NCBI RefSeq assembly: GCF_004791695.1
Contig: NZ_SRSO01000012.1
Span: forward strand, 62,001 to 126,000
Length of the DNA stretch: 64,000 nt
Origin: Flavivirga rizhaonensis
GTDB taxonomy: Bacteria; Bacteroidota; Bacteroidia; Flavobacteriales; Flavobacteriaceae
Reading direction: 5' to 3'
This document shows, in pieces, positions 53,727 to 63,773 of the stretch (positions are counted from its first letter, which is position 1; the number at the start of each line of letters is the position of its first letter). The notes beneath the pieces are model-generated. The model was given only the letters and a program-made list of their open reading frames with translations, made no database searches and was not told where the DNA came from. The position numbers and the translations under genes are program-made.

Positions 53727-55550
53727 TTATAATTTTTTGACATAGGTATAATAAGCTATATTTTCTTCTCCTTCCGAATTCGTAAAACTAGCTATTAACT
53801 TTGTTTTCCCTGATTTTAAATGCACTTTAAAATCTGCCGATTTATCAGTACCTGAAACCTTCACATGTTCACTCATATTGCTTCCTATCTTAATGGATGC
53901 GTTAGTGAAATTTAGGTTAGCTCCTTCGGGAATATCAAACTGCAATCCAGGAAGTTCTTCTGTGGTTACTTTTGGTGCTGTTGTATTTATCAATAAATCT
54001 GACTCTATAGGGTACCTTCTTAAAGAAATCTCATAATAGCCTTCATGTTTTACATCGATACTCCAATAACCAGATCCTACATTTCCTTTTCTAATTTGAA
54101 TTTGATTCCAAGGGTAATCTTCTTTAGCAGAATGCACATCATGGGCTGTTAAGGTTACAGGAGTTTCTTCCTCAATTCCAATTTTAAAGAAGATCTGTTC
54201 ATCAAATTTACCAGAGATACGTGTCCACCATTCTTCATAAAAATTGCGCATTGCTTCTACCCTTTCTGGATATTGAGAAGCAATATCATTCGCTTGTCCT
54301 TTATCCTGCTCTAAATTATAAAGTTCTGCTCCATTAATTAATCGCCATTTATTTTGCATCACTGAAGCATTTTTCCATTTTTTCGGAACCTCCAAACGTT
54401 GCGAATCTGTAATTAACATTCTATCATTTAAACTCTCAGTACCCTTTAGCATTGAAACTAAGCTTTGCCCATGGATTTCTAAATGCCCTTTAGGCAACTT
54501 TAAATCGCATAACTCTGCTAATGTTGGCAAAATATCTATTTGAGCTGTTAATTCATTAATATCTTTAGATACATTAATATTTCCATTTTTCCAATGAATA
54601 AAAAATGGGACCCTGTGTCCTCCTTCATACTCGCTGCCTTTGGTACCTCTCATACCTGCATTAAAACCTGTAATCTTTCCATTTTTATTATAATACCCTG
54701 ATGATGTACCATTATCGGTCATGAAAATTAAAATCGTATTATCGGCAATATTTAATTCGTTCAAAGTACTTCTTAGTTTTCCAAAATTATCATCAACGTT
54801 AGTAATCATCCCATAAAAACGTTTTTGTGTATCTGCTAAAAGATCATTACTTAAGTCTTTATACATATTATAATAGTCCACAGGAACATTATAGGGACCA
54901 TGTGGTGCATTCGTTGAAATGTAACAAAAAAATGGTGCTTCTTTATTCGTTTGAATAAACTTAATAGCCTCCTCGAAAAACACATCGGTACAATACCCTC
55001 TATACTTAATCGGTTTTCCATTTTTAAAATAGGTGTCATCAAAATAGTCGTTACCCCAATAATCTGGTGTTTGTTGTACGCCACCACCATAATGCATAAC
55101 GGTTTCTTGAAAACCACGGTCATGAGCTCTAAAAGGATAATTATCACCCATGTGCCATTTACCAAAAGCGCCTGTTACATATCCATTTTCTGTAAACATA
55201 TCCGCGACTGTTTTTTCGTCTTCTCTTAGTAAAGACCTACCTCCTACTGTATGCCAAACACCAGTACTATTTGCAAATCGACCAGTCATTAAACCAGAAC
55301 GGGTTGGAGCACACGTAGGATTAACATGGAAATCTGTTAGGTGATAACTTTCATTATAAAAATCATCAATGTTTGGAGTTTTAATAATTTTATTTCCATG
55401 TGCTCCAATATCACCATAGCCTTGATCGTCTGTGATCACTAAAATCACATTGGGTTTTTCTGTTTTTCTTGTTATGTCTTCGTTTTTTGTTTTACAACTC
55501 ATAAAAACTAAAACGATCAATAGCGCATCTATTTTGATAGATTTCTTCAT
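53727..55550 (-). CDS. Type I (formylglycine) sulfatase lipoprotein
   Basis: The 607-residue protein has an SPII signal (VLVFMSCKTK, Cys19). The alkaline-phosphatase-like fold follows: NVILVITDDQGYGDIG with metal Asp, the formylglycine motif CAPTRSGLMTGR with Cys80, GAFGKWHMGDNYPF, PHGPYNVPVDYY and IFMTDNGTSSGYY. The C-terminal 150 residues form an extra domain. Members cleave sulfate esters from glycans; a formylglycine-generating enzyme elsewhere in the genome would be required. The kelch gene lies just upstream in the same direction. Confidence 0.94.
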   Translation of the reverse strand: MKKSIKIDALLIVLVFMSCKTKNEDITRKTEKPNVILVITDDQGYGDIGAHGNKIIKTPNIDDFYNESYHLTDFHVNPTCAPTRSGLMTGRFANSTGVWHTVGGRSLLREDEKTVADMFTENGYVTGAFGKWHMGDNYPFRAHDRGFQETVMHYGGGVQQTPDYWGNDYFDDTYFKNGKPIKYRGYCTDVFFEEAIKFIQTNKEAPFFCYISTNAPHGPYNVPVDYYNMYKDLSNDLLADTQKRFYGMITNVDDNFGKLRSTLNELNIADNTILIFMTDNGTSSGYYNKNGKITGFNAGMRGTKGSEYEGGHRVPFFIHWKNGNINVSKDINELTAQIDILPTLAELCDLKLPKGHLEIHGQSLVSMLKGTESLNDRMLITDSQRLEVPKKWKNASVMQNKWRLINGAELYNLEQDKGQANDIASQYPERVEAMRNFYEEWWTRISGKFDEQIFFKIGIEEETPVTLTAHDVHSAKEDYPWNQIQIRKGNVGSGYWSIDVKHEGYYEISLRRYPIESDLLINTTAPKVTTEELPGLQFDIPEGANLNFTNASIKIGSNMSEHVKVSGTDKSADFKVHLKSGKTKLIASFTNSEGEENIAYYTYVKKL

Positions 55551-55560
55551 TGAAAGTATT

Positions 55561-56571
55561 TTAATATTTTTCCATGGTATTTAACTCTGGAGAACCTCCT
55601 CTGTTACCACAACCCGAAGCAATGTATATTTCATTATTAAATAATACAGCTCCAGTACCATGTCTCCCTTGTATTAAAGGAGGGTAATTTCTCCACGTAT
55701 AATTTTTGGTATTTAAAGCCTCAACCTCGCTATGCGCTGTCGCCTGATTTATGGATTCCCCTCCAATTACCAAAACATCATCGTTGTATAGCAAAGCTAT
55801 ATTTCCAGCACGTTTGGTTGGAATCCCTTTTTCTAAGGTTGTCCAAGCTTTCTTCTTTATGTCATAAACATCTACCTCTGCAATGGTTTCTTTAAATGTA
55901 GCGTCTGGTGCTTTTGATAACCGTCCTGCTAGCACATAAATTTTATCATCATTTTCTACGGCTTGAAAATGATCTCTTGCTCTTGGCGCATCTGGAAGTA
56001 CCTGCCATACCCCTGTTTTTAAGTTATAACTGTCTAACCATTTTTTATGTCCACCTATATGACCATTACTAATTCCACACGATATATAAACCACTTCTTC
56101 TTTAATAATATTTCCTGTAGAGCCTCTTAACCTATTTTTAGGAATCGGATCACCTTTTATCCAAGTGTCATTATTTGTATTATAAATATAGACATGCTCT
56201 ACTGGTGTTTCTGTAGGGTACTTGCCTGTTAATGCACCGATAATATATATATTCCCCTGATAAACAATAGGTTGAAAATGATGAAACTCTATGGGTGGTT
56301 TTTTTCCTAAAGTCCATTTTTGGGTTTTAGTATTGAAAATACTAACAGACCTTATACCTCTTCCTCCTAGTAAATAAAATGTATCTCCTACATTTACAAA
56401 CGCAGCTTCATGTCTTGCAATAGGTGCTGAATTATCGGATGCAGCAACCTGCCTCCATAATTTTTGAGGTTCAGAACTACCTTGCTTATACCCTTTACAG
56501 GATAAAATAAGTAAAAACAATACTATTGTAATCGATTTTTTTTCAGACATCTTTTTGGTTTTTATAAACAT
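55561..56571 (-). CDS. Kelch-repeat beta-propeller lipoprotein
   Basis: The 336-residue protein has an SPII signal (LFLLILSCKGYKQG); the start may be the ATG at 56571 or the one at 56550, which gives a more usual signal length. The body has kelch repeats (FYLLGGRGIRSVSIFNTKTQKW; IYIIGALTG; IYVLAGRLS; VLVIGGESI; IYIASGCGN). Such propellers bind or modify glycans. It lies 10 nt before the sulfatase start, so the two are co-expressed. Confidence 0.88.
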   Translation of the reverse strand: MFIKTKKMSEKKSITIVLFLLILSCKGYKQGSSEPQKLWRQVAASDNSAPIARHEAAFVNVGDTFYLLGGRGIRSVSIFNTKTQKWTLGKKPPIEFHHFQPIVYQGNIYIIGALTGKYPTETPVEHVYIYNTNNDTWIKGDPIPKNRLRGSTGNIIKEEVVYISCGISNGHIGGHKKWLDSYNLKTGVWQVLPDAPRARDHFQAVENDDKIYVLAGRLSKAPDATFKETIAEVDVYDIKKKAWTTLEKGIPTKRAGNIALLYNDDVLVIGGESINQATAHSEVEALNTKNYTWRNYPPLIQGRHGTGAVLFNNEIYIASGCGNRGGSPELNTMEKY

Positions 56572-56605
56572 TTATTACATTCAAACATAAAAAATTATTG
56601 AGTTA

Positions 56606-56958
56606 TTAATTTAGTTTCCATACTATTTGTTTTTGAGTAATTGGTTTATGATTTAACATTTTCATAATAATATTATACCAAATAGTTTTCTTTCATTGTG
56701 ATCTATTGATTCTGTAAGCAAACTCAGCAAAGTATTTTTGAATATGATCTTTACTTACGTGAGTTGGTATTGTTCTTAGCCAAGACTTCTCATGATGTAT
56801 TTTAATATGAAGTTTCTTAAAGTTTTTTCCTTTACATTTTGAAGACTTAAATCCATCTTGCCATTTATATTTAGCTAAATAGGCACTAGATATATCATCT
56901 TTTGGTAGTTCTTTTACAAAGTTTAGTATATTTTAATCTTCAAATTGTTCAATAGTAT
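56606..56958 (-). mobile_element. Internally deleted IS1595-family transposase fossil
   Basis: On the minus strand the frame reads EQFED, stop, NILNFVKELPKDDISSAYLA and KYKWQDGFKSSKC. It then jumps directly to a C-terminal part (LHIKIHHEKSWLRTI, KDHIQKYFAEFAYRINRSQ), a second stop, and KKTIW through KQIVWKLN. This is the N-terminal and C-terminal sequence of an ISXO2-type transposase with the whole zinc-finger and catalytic middle deleted. It fills most of the 435-nt gap between the kelch and AraC genes. Confidence 0.8.
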
Positions 56959-57006
56959 ATTAAAGGTAATAAAACACAGAATTCATTTTAATAAGTCAAT
57001 AGATTA

Positions 57007-57879
57007 TTAATACTTCACTTTCTTATAATGCTGGATGTAAACCTTGGGAGACATTGACATAAGCGCTTTAAATCTTCTATTAAAATTAGAAATATTATTA
57101 AAACCAGACTCATAACATACTTTAGAAATGTTTTTATTTCTCTCCATTAAAAGCTTACAAGCATAACCAATTCTAACTTCATTCAAGTATTCTGAAAATG
57201 ATTTACCGTTTACCTTTTTAAAAAGCCTACTAAACGATGATGGATTCATACAAGCTATTTTTGCAATATCAATAAGTGTAATCTGTTCTTTAAAATTATT
57301 AAATATATACTCGTAAGCTTTATCTAAGTTCCTATGACCTCCTTTATTAAAAGAATTTATAAATCCTTTACTAGCTAATAACTCATAGGTTTCACAACGC
57401 GCCAAATCGTTTAAAACATCAATAAAACTTATAATTCTATTAAATCCATTAAGACTAGAAATCGTTTTTATTTTATGTACTAACTCTAGACTAATATTCA
57501 GGAATTTTATACCATATTTAGATCTCTCTATTAAATCTGAAATTGGTTTCATTTCACTAATATTAAAAAATGCCTTTCCAAGAAAATCTTGTTTAAAATG
57601 AATAGCAACCGCTTCTGCTTTAAGTTTAGACGAGGCCTCGAAATACTCGTCATCATTTAACCACATATGCGGCAAGTCTTTACCTATGAGCACTAAATCT
57701 CCCTCATCAAATTTAAGAATGCTATCGCCTACAAATCGAGTTCCTTTACTTTTTATAGAGAGCACTAATTCCAGTTCTCTGTGATGATGCCAAATTTTTA
57801 AAAAATATGGATAATTATGATGCGTAACACTAAATGTATTATTTTTTAAGTCACTTCTATCTATAAAATGAAGTTTCAT
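57007..57879 (-). CDS. AraC-family transcriptional regulator with cupin-like sensor domain
   Basis: The 290-residue protein has an N-terminal AraC-binding/cupin domain (HHRELELVLSIKSKGTRFVGD, then GDLVLIGKDLPHMW) and a C-terminal double HTH (TLIDIAKIACMNPSSFSRLFKK; KVCYESGFNNISNFNRRFK). It begins at the ATG at 57879; an upstream GTG at 57885 is possible. It is divergent from the dehydrogenase operon at 58022 and probably controls it. The 142-nt spacer holds their promoters. Confidence 0.92.
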   Translation of the reverse strand: MKLHFIDRSDLKNNTFSVTHHNYPYFLKIWHHHRELELVLSIKSKGTRFVGDSILKFDEGDLVLIGKDLPHMWLNDDEYFEASSKLKAEAVAIHFKQDFLGKAFFNISEMKPISDLIERSKYGIKFLNISLELVHKIKTISSLNGFNRIISFIDVLNDLARCETYELLASKGFINSFNKGGHRNLDKAYEYIFNNFKEQITLIDIAKIACMNPSSFSRLFKKVNGKSFSEYLNEVRIGYACKLLMERNKNISKVCYESGFNNISNFNRRFKALMSMSPKVYIQHYKKVKY

Positions 57880-57993
57880 ACACACCGCTGTTTATTGATT
57901 TTATTATACAATAATAGCTTAAATATTTTTTTTAATGCAATTAAAGTATCATAAAATGCCTTCTATGAGGTAGATTTAGCTTAAAAATGGGGC

Positions 57994-58001
57994 TAATTTT
58001 G
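57994..58001 (+). promoter_or_regulatory. Candidate -7 box of the uxaA/uxaB operon
   Basis: TAATTTTG fits TAnnTTTG exactly and lies 20 nt before the ATG at 58022. A -33 TTG is not evident, which suits an AraC-activated promoter. Confidence 0.45.
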
Positions 58002-58021
58002 TATTCTTAATATACATTTTT

Positions 58022-59032
58022 ATGAAATACATTGTTTGCGAAAAGCCAGGAGAATTTCTTTTAAAAGAAAAAGAAGCTCCAGTTAGAAAAGAAAATGAAG
58101 CTTTATTACAAATAAATAAAGTTGGTATATGTGGAACGGATCTGCATGCATACTCTGGAAATCAAGCCTTTTTTACTTACCCAAGAATTTTAGGGCACGA
58201 ATTGGCTTCTGAAGTTCTAGAAATAGGAGACAATCCTCAAGGAATAAAAGCTGGAGATAAAGTAGTTGTTATGCCTTACGTTAGTTGTGGAAAATGTATT
58301 GCTTGTAGAAATGGTAAAACCAATTGTTGTACCAATATTACAGTACTTGGGGTACATGGTGATGGTGGTATGCAAGAGCAAATAACTGTACCTACAAATA
58401 TTTTACTTCCTGCAAATAACCTTTCTAATGATGAGATGGCTATTGTAGAACCTTTAGCAATTGGTGCACATGCAGTTAGAAGAGCAGATATTAAAAAGGA
58501 CGAATTTGTTGTGGTTGTAGGTTGCGGCCCTATAGGGATTGGCATCATGAAATTAGCACAAATTGCAGGAGCAAAAGTCATTGCTTTAGATTTAAATGAT
58601 GATCGATTACAATATGCCAAAGACAAAATTGGTGTTGACTACACTGTAAATGTAGGTAATGATCCTGTAAAGCAAATCTCAGAAATCACTAATGGCGATA
58701 TGGCAACCGCAGTATTTGATGCATCGGGTCATAAAGGTGCTTTAGAAGCAGGTCCAAATTATATGGCTCATGGTGGTAGATTTGTACTAGTAGGTTTATC
58801 CAAAGGTGAATTAACGTATACACATCCAGCAATTCATGCTAAAGAAATAACATTAATGTGTAGTAGAAATGCAACTACAGAAGATTTTGAACATGTAATA
58901 AGTGTTCTAGATCAATTTCCAACAGACTCTTTCATTACGCACACTGTTCCATTTACAGAAATGATAGACAATTTTGATAGTTGGTTAAACCCAGAAACTG
59001 GCGTTATTAAAGCGACAGTAAATTTTAATTAA
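58022..59032 (+). CDS. Zinc-type dehydrogenase, L-galactonate 5-dehydrogenase-like
   Basis: The 336-residue MDR enzyme has all zinc ligands: catalytic Cys37 (GICGTD), His59-Glu60 (GHE) and the Glu in VEPLAIG; structural Cys89, Cys92, Cys95, Cys103. The nucleotide motif is VVVGCGPIGIGIM near 162-174. It resembles E. coli YjjN/LgoD, which turns L-galactonate into D-tagaturonate. The genes that follow, uxaA and uxaB, would carry tagaturonate to 2-keto-3-deoxygluconate, which supports this reading. It is the first gene of the plus-strand operon, 7 nt before uxaA. Confidence 0.88.
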   Translation: MKYIVCEKPGEFLLKEKEAPVRKENEALLQINKVGICGTDLHAYSGNQAFFTYPRILGHELASEVLEIGDNPQGIKAGDKVVVMPYVSCGKCIACRNGKTNCCTNITVLGVHGDGGMQEQITVPTNILLPANNLSNDEMAIVEPLAIGAHAVRRADIKKDEFVVVVGCGPIGIGIMKLAQIAGAKVIALDLNDDRLQYAKDKIGVDYTVNVGNDPVKQISEITNGDMATAVFDASGHKGALEAGPNYMAHGGRFVLVGLSKGELTYTHPAIHAKEITLMCSRNATTEDFEHVISVLDQFPTDSFITHTVPFTEMIDNFDSWLNPETGVIKATVNFN

Positions 59033-59039
59033 AATATAG

Positions 59040-60692
59040 ATGTCTAAGAATTACGTCCAAATAGATCCTAAAGACAACATTATTGTAGCCATTACACCTC
59101 TTGAAAAAGGAACAACAACTACAATTCAAGGTACAGATATTATCTTAAAAGAAAATATAAAACAAAAACACAAGTTTGCCTTAAATGATTTTGCTGTAGG
59201 TGATGAAATTTTCATGTATGGCGTGCTCATCGGGAAAGCCATAGAGCCCATTCAAGCTGGTTGTGCTATTACTATTGATAATGTTAAACATGCCTCTGCC
59301 GAGTTTCAAGACTCCAAAGAAAAATTTACATGGTCTGCTCCAGATGTTTCAAAATTTGAAGGAAGAACATTTAATGGTTATCACAGAAAAGATGGTAAAG
59401 TAGGCACAGGAAACTATTGGTTAGTAATTCCATTAACATTTTGTGAAAATAGAAACGTTGATGTTTTAGAAGGAGCACTTTCTGAAAAATTAGGATACGA
59501 AACAAAAAAAGATTTTGCTGTAGACACAGATGCTTTAATCAAACAATACAAAGCCGGTGCATCAAAAGATGCTATTCTAAATACCCCTATTATCACGACT
59601 AAGGAAGAAATGACAAAAAATCGAACCTTTCCTAATGTAGATGGTATTAAGTTCTTAAAACACGATGGTGGTTGTGGTGGCATCCGCCAAGATTCTGAAA
59701 CGCTATGTAAATTACTGGCAGGATATATTTCAAACCCGAATGTAGCGGGAGCAACTATTTTTAGCTTAGGGTGCCAGAATGCACAGATAGAAATGCTACA
59801 GAACGCATTGGATGCTATTGATCCTAACTTAGATAAACCAGTTCACTATTTAGAACAACAAAGAAGTGAGAGCGAGCGACAATTAATTGAAGAAGCTGTT
59901 AAACACACATTTTTAGGGCTTATTGAAGCTAATAAAATTACAAGACAACCTGCTCCTCTAAATAAATTAGTACTAGGTTTAGAATGTGGGGGTTCAGATG
60001 GGTTTTCAGGAATTTCTGCGAATCCAGCTTTAGGCTATGCATCCGATTTATTAGTAGCACTCGGAGGAAGCCCAGTACTATCTGAATTCCCAGAATTGAA
60101 TGGTGTAGAACAAGAAATCATCAATCGCTGCGAGACAGAAGAAGACTCAAAGAAATTCTATGATTTAATGAGAGCTTATTCTGCTGCTGCAGTAGCGGTA
60201 GGTTCTGGATTTGAAAACAATCCTTCGCCAGGAAACATAAAAGACGGTTTAATTACAGACGCTATGAAATCGGCAGGAGCTGCTAAAAAAGGAGGTACAT
60301 CTCCAGTAACCCAGGTTTTAGATTATACCGAGCAAGTAACAAAACCAGGCTTAAACTTATTATGCACCCCAGGAAATGATGTAGAGTCTACCACTGGTTT
60401 AGTAGGTTCTGGATGTAATATTGTGGTATTTACAACAGGGCTTGGAACACCTACTGGTAACCCCATAACGCCAGTTCTGAAAATGTCTAGTAACACATAT
60501 TTATATGAACGAATGAATGATATTATAGATATCAACGCAGGAACTGTGATTAGCGGGGAAGATACTATTGAATCTATGGGTGAAAAAATATTAGATCACA
60601 TTATAAAAGTCGCCAGCGGTGAAGTGGCTTCAAAAGCAGTGCTACATGGCAATAACGATTTCATTCCTTGGAAGCGAGGGGTTTCTTTATAA
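59040..60692 (+). CDS. uxaA: Altronate dehydratase UxaA
   Basis: The 550-residue enzyme converts D-altronate to 2-keto-3-deoxy-D-gluconate. It has the N-terminal SAF domain (about 1-75) and the long iron-dependent C-terminal domain (GYHRKDGKVGTGNYWLVIP; HDGGCGGIRQDSETL; GLECGGSDGFSGISANPALG; GSGCNIVVFTTGLGTPTGNPI). The size is slightly above the E. coli protein because the SAF domain is fused as usual. Two-part fusion is normal in Bacteroidota. It is followed after 88 nt by uxaB. Confidence 0.94.
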   Translation: MSKNYVQIDPKDNIIVAITPLEKGTTTTIQGTDIILKENIKQKHKFALNDFAVGDEIFMYGVLIGKAIEPIQAGCAITIDNVKHASAEFQDSKEKFTWSAPDVSKFEGRTFNGYHRKDGKVGTGNYWLVIPLTFCENRNVDVLEGALSEKLGYETKKDFAVDTDALIKQYKAGASKDAILNTPIITTKEEMTKNRTFPNVDGIKFLKHDGGCGGIRQDSETLCKLLAGYISNPNVAGATIFSLGCQNAQIEMLQNALDAIDPNLDKPVHYLEQQRSESERQLIEEAVKHTFLGLIEANKITRQPAPLNKLVLGLECGGSDGFSGISANPALGYASDLLVALGGSPVLSEFPELNGVEQEIINRCETEEDSKKFYDLMRAYSAAAVAVGSGFENNPSPGNIKDGLITDAMKSAGAAKKGGTSPVTQVLDYTEQVTKPGLNLLCTPGNDVESTTGLVGSGCNIVVFTTGLGTPTGNPITPVLKMSSNTYLYERMNDIIDINAGTVISGEDTIESMGEKILDHIIKVASGEVASKAVLHGNNDFIPWKRGVSL

Positions 60693-60780
60693 TTATAAAA
60701 AACATATTTAATATCATAATTGGAATTGTCATCTTAGAATCTTTTTACAGTCAACAAAAAAAAACAAAAATTAAAAATTA

Positions 60781-62211
60781 ATGCAAGAATTAAATAGACA
60801 TACAGCTACTGTAAAAACTTATACAGAGCGCATTATACAATTTGGAGAAGGTAACTTTTTAAGAGCCTTTGCAAACTGGATGATTCATGAAATGAATAAA
60901 AAAGCAAACTTTGATGCAGGTGTTGTAGCTGTACAACCTATTGATCAAGGTTTAATTAAAATGTTGAACGATCAAGATGGATTGTACACATTGTATCTGA
61001 ATGGTATAAAAAATGGACAAGCCATTAGTGAACATGAAATTATCGATTGTATACAAAGAGGTATCAATCCTTACGAAAACTACATAGAATATTTAGCAAA
61101 TGCTGAAAATCCAGACTTACGTTTTGTAATTTCTAACACCACTGAGGCTGGAATTGCTTATAATCCCGACGATACATTAAAAGACACACCACAATCCAGC
61201 TATCCTGGCAAATTAACAGCATTATTATATAAAAGATTTCAAACTTTTGGTGGTGCTTCAGACAAAGGTATGATTGTAATTCCCTGTGAATTAATCGACA
61301 AAAACGGCGATAATTTAAAGCGAATTATTCTGAAATATGCTGCCAACTGGAATTTGGGTGATGCTTTTGTAGAATGGATTAATGAAGACAATATTTTCTG
61401 TAATACTTTAGTCGATAGAATTGTTCCAGGATATCCTAAAGATAAAATGGATGCCATTACTAAAGAATTAGGCTATAAAGACAATTTAGTTGTTGAAGGT
61501 GAGCAATTTCATTTATGGGTTATCGAAGGGCCTGCTTCTGTAAAAGAAGAGATTCCTGCTGAAGTTTGTGGTTTAAATATTGTGTTTACAGACAATATGG
61601 AACCTTACAGAACGCGTAAAGTAAGGATCTTAAACGGTGCGCACACAACCTTGGTCCCTGTTGGATATTTATACGGTATTGATAAAGTACGTGAGTCTTT
61701 AGAAGATGATGTGGTTGGTGGTTTCTTAAAAGATACTATTTTTAAGGAAATCTGCCCTACTTTAGACCTTTCTAAAGAAGAGTTAGATCAATTTTCTAAT
61801 GACGTATTAGATCGTTTTAGAAATCCTTATTTGGAACATGCATTGATTAGTATTTCATTGAATTCAACGTCTAAATACAAAACAAGGGTGTTGCCTTCAT
61901 TGCTAGAATATATCAAAAGAAAAAATGAATTACCAAATAGATTGTTGTTCTCACTAGCTTCATTAATTGCCTTTTATAGGGGTTATAGAGAGAATGAAGC
62001 TATTACCTTAAAGGATGATCAATTTGTATTGGATTTCTTTGCTTCGCAATGGGCAACTGGAGACATCCCTAGAATAACAAAAGCGACCTTATCTAATACA
62101 GATTTTTGGGGAACCGATTTAACGCAATTTGATGGTCTTCTAAATAGAGTAACAAATCATTTAGAGAACATCATTACAAATGGTATGAAACAAACATTAA
62201 GCACTTTGTAA
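60781..62211 (+). CDS. uxaB: Tagaturonate reductase (altronate oxidoreductase) UxaB
   Basis: The 476-residue enzyme is in the polyol-specific long-chain mannitol dehydrogenase family. Features include RIIQFGEGNFLRAFANWM near the N-terminus, FVISNTTEAGIAYNPDD, DRIVPGYPKD, and RTRKVRILNGAHTTLVPVGY, with the family Lys/Asn/His site. UxaB reduces D-tagaturonate to D-altronate with NADH. It lies between uxaA and the GH29 gene. UxaC, the isomerase that would make tagaturonate from galacturonate, is absent, so another source is likely. Confidence 0.94.
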   Translation: MQELNRHTATVKTYTERIIQFGEGNFLRAFANWMIHEMNKKANFDAGVVAVQPIDQGLIKMLNDQDGLYTLYLNGIKNGQAISEHEIIDCIQRGINPYENYIEYLANAENPDLRFVISNTTEAGIAYNPDDTLKDTPQSSYPGKLTALLYKRFQTFGGASDKGMIVIPCELIDKNGDNLKRIILKYAANWNLGDAFVEWINEDNIFCNTLVDRIVPGYPKDKMDAITKELGYKDNLVVEGEQFHLWVIEGPASVKEEIPAEVCGLNIVFTDNMEPYRTRKVRILNGAHTTLVPVGYLYGIDKVRESLEDDVVGGFLKDTIFKEICPTLDLSKEELDQFSNDVLDRFRNPYLEHALISISLNSTSKYKTRVLPSLLEYIKRKNELPNRLLFSLASLIAFYRGYRENEAITLKDDQFVLDFFASQWATGDIPRITKATLSNTDFWGTDLTQFDGLLNRVTNHLENIITNGMKQTLSTL

Positions 62212-62241
62212 AATGAAACAACCTTATTTAATCATAAAGAT

Positions 62242-63771
62242 ATGAAAGTTTCTTATTTAAAAGTTTTAGCTTTTCTTTTTATTATTTCTTTAGTTAGTTG
62301 TATGGCCAAAGATGAAAAAAAAGAGACTGTAGTTTTAAAGGAAGAAACATATAAAGATGATTGGACTTCTTTAGGAAAACATAACGAAGCTCCAAATTGG
62401 TTTAAAGAAGCCAAATTGGGGATTTATTTTCATTGGGGAATCTATTCTGTACCTGCGTATCATGATGAGTGGTATCCTAGATACATGCATTTAGAAAAAC
62501 ACGATGTTTACAAACATCATGTTGAAAAATATGGACACCCGTCTAAATTTGGATACCATGACTTTGTACCAATGTTTAAGGCTGAAAAGTTTGATCCAGA
62601 AAAATGGGCAATGTTATTTAAAAAAGCAGGTGCAAAATTTGCAGGTCCTGTAGCAGAACATCACGATGGTTTTGCCATGTGGGATAGTGAAAAAACACCT
62701 TGGAACTCTATGGATAAAGGTCCTAAGCGAGATTTAACAGGAGAACTAAAAAAAGCTATTTCATCAAAAGGCATGAAGTTTATAACAGCCTTTCATCATG
62801 CAAGAAATCTACAAAGAAACACAGAATTGAACCAAGCAAATTGGAGAAGCCATTATCCATATATAGAAGGTATGCCTCCAACATCTAAAGATCCAGAATT
62901 AGCTTATCTGTATGGTAATATTCCTGAAGAAAAATGGAATAAAGAAATTTGGTTAGGAAAATTAAAAGAAGTTATTGATAAGTACCAACCAGACATTATT
63001 TGGTTTGATTTTATGTTGGACGCCATTCCAGAAAATTATAGAAAAGAGTTTGCAGCTTATTATTTAAATGAAGCTGAGAAACTAGATAAAGATGTCGTAA
63101 TTGTTAGAAAACAACACGATCTACCTTTGTCTATGAGTGTTATGGATCTGGAGAAATCTCGTAAAAACGTTATTGGAACCAAAACCTGGATGACTGATGC
63201 TACTATTAGTAACGAAAGCTGGTCTTATAAAGACAATCTGAAAGTAAAATCTTCAACCGATATTTTACACATGTTGATAGATATTGTTAGTAAAAATGGT
63301 GTTTTACTACTAAATGTTTCTCCTATGGCAAATGGAATTATTCCGAAAAACCAAGAGAAATGCTTACTGGAAATGGGGGCTTGGTTGGAAAAATACGGAG
63401 AAGCTATTTATGGAACTGAAGCCTGGTATACTTTTGGAGAAGGACCTACAAAAGAACCCGAAGGACATTTTGGAAATCATAAAGCCTTTCATAAAATAAA
63501 GTATTGTAATAAAGATATTCGTTATACTACGAAAGATTATAATATTTATGGTATTATTATGGGAGCAACAGTCCCTAATAAAGAAATTTTATTGACGTCT
63601 TTTGCAAAGAAAAACATCAAAGATACTGTTAGAATAGAATCTGTCTCTATTCTTGGAAATGATGAAAAAACAGAATGGTCTATAGATATAAAAGAAGGTT
63701 TAAAAATTAAACTACCTTCAAAAATAGTAGATGAAAAAGCTACAGTAATTAAAATAAAAATATCAGCATAA
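62242..63771 (+). CDS. GH29 alpha-L-fucosidase-type lipoprotein
   Basis: The 509-residue protein has an SPII signal ([12 protein letters not shown], Cys20). It shows GH29 features: [38 protein letters not shown], and [10 protein letters not shown] with the nucleophile Asp near residue 255, followed by [13 protein letters not shown]29 enzymes release alpha-L-fucose and in some cases alpha-L-galactose. The C-terminal domain (from about 390) is a beta-sandwich. It lies 30 nt after uxaB and 2 nt before the next gene. The context with uxaAB favours L-galactose-type substrates. Confidence 0.92.
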   Translation: MKVSYLKVLAFLFIISLVSCMAKDEKKETVVLKEETYKDDWTSLGKHNEAPNWFKEAKLGIYFHWGIYSVPAYHDEWYPRYMHLEKHDVYKHHVEKYGHPSKFGYHDFVPMFKAEKFDPEKWAMLFKKAGAKFAGPVAEHHDGFAMWDSEKTPWNSMDKGPKRDLTGELKKAISSKGMKFITAFHHARNLQRNTELNQANWRSHYPYIEGMPPTSKDPELAYLYGNIPEEKWNKEIWLGKLKEVIDKYQPDIIWFDFMLDAIPENYRKEFAAYYLNEAEKLDKDVVIVRKQHDLPLSMSVMDLEKSRKNVIGTKTWMTDATISNESWSYKDNLKVKSSTDILHMLIDIVSKNGVLLLNVSPMANGIIPKNQEKCLLEMGAWLEKYGEAIYGTEAWYTFGEGPTKEPEGHFGNHKAFHKIKYCNKDIRYTTKDYNIYGIIMGATVPNKEILLTSFAKKNIKDTVRIESVSILGNDEKTEWSIDIKEGLKIKLPSKIVDEKATVIKIKISA

Positions 63772-63773
63772 AA

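Noticed and set aside
58022..62211. Galacturonate pathway (UxaC-UxaB-UxaA)
   Set aside because: The UxaC isomerase is not in the window, while an L-galactonate-dehydrogenase-like gene opens the operon, so L-galactonate is the better-supported input.
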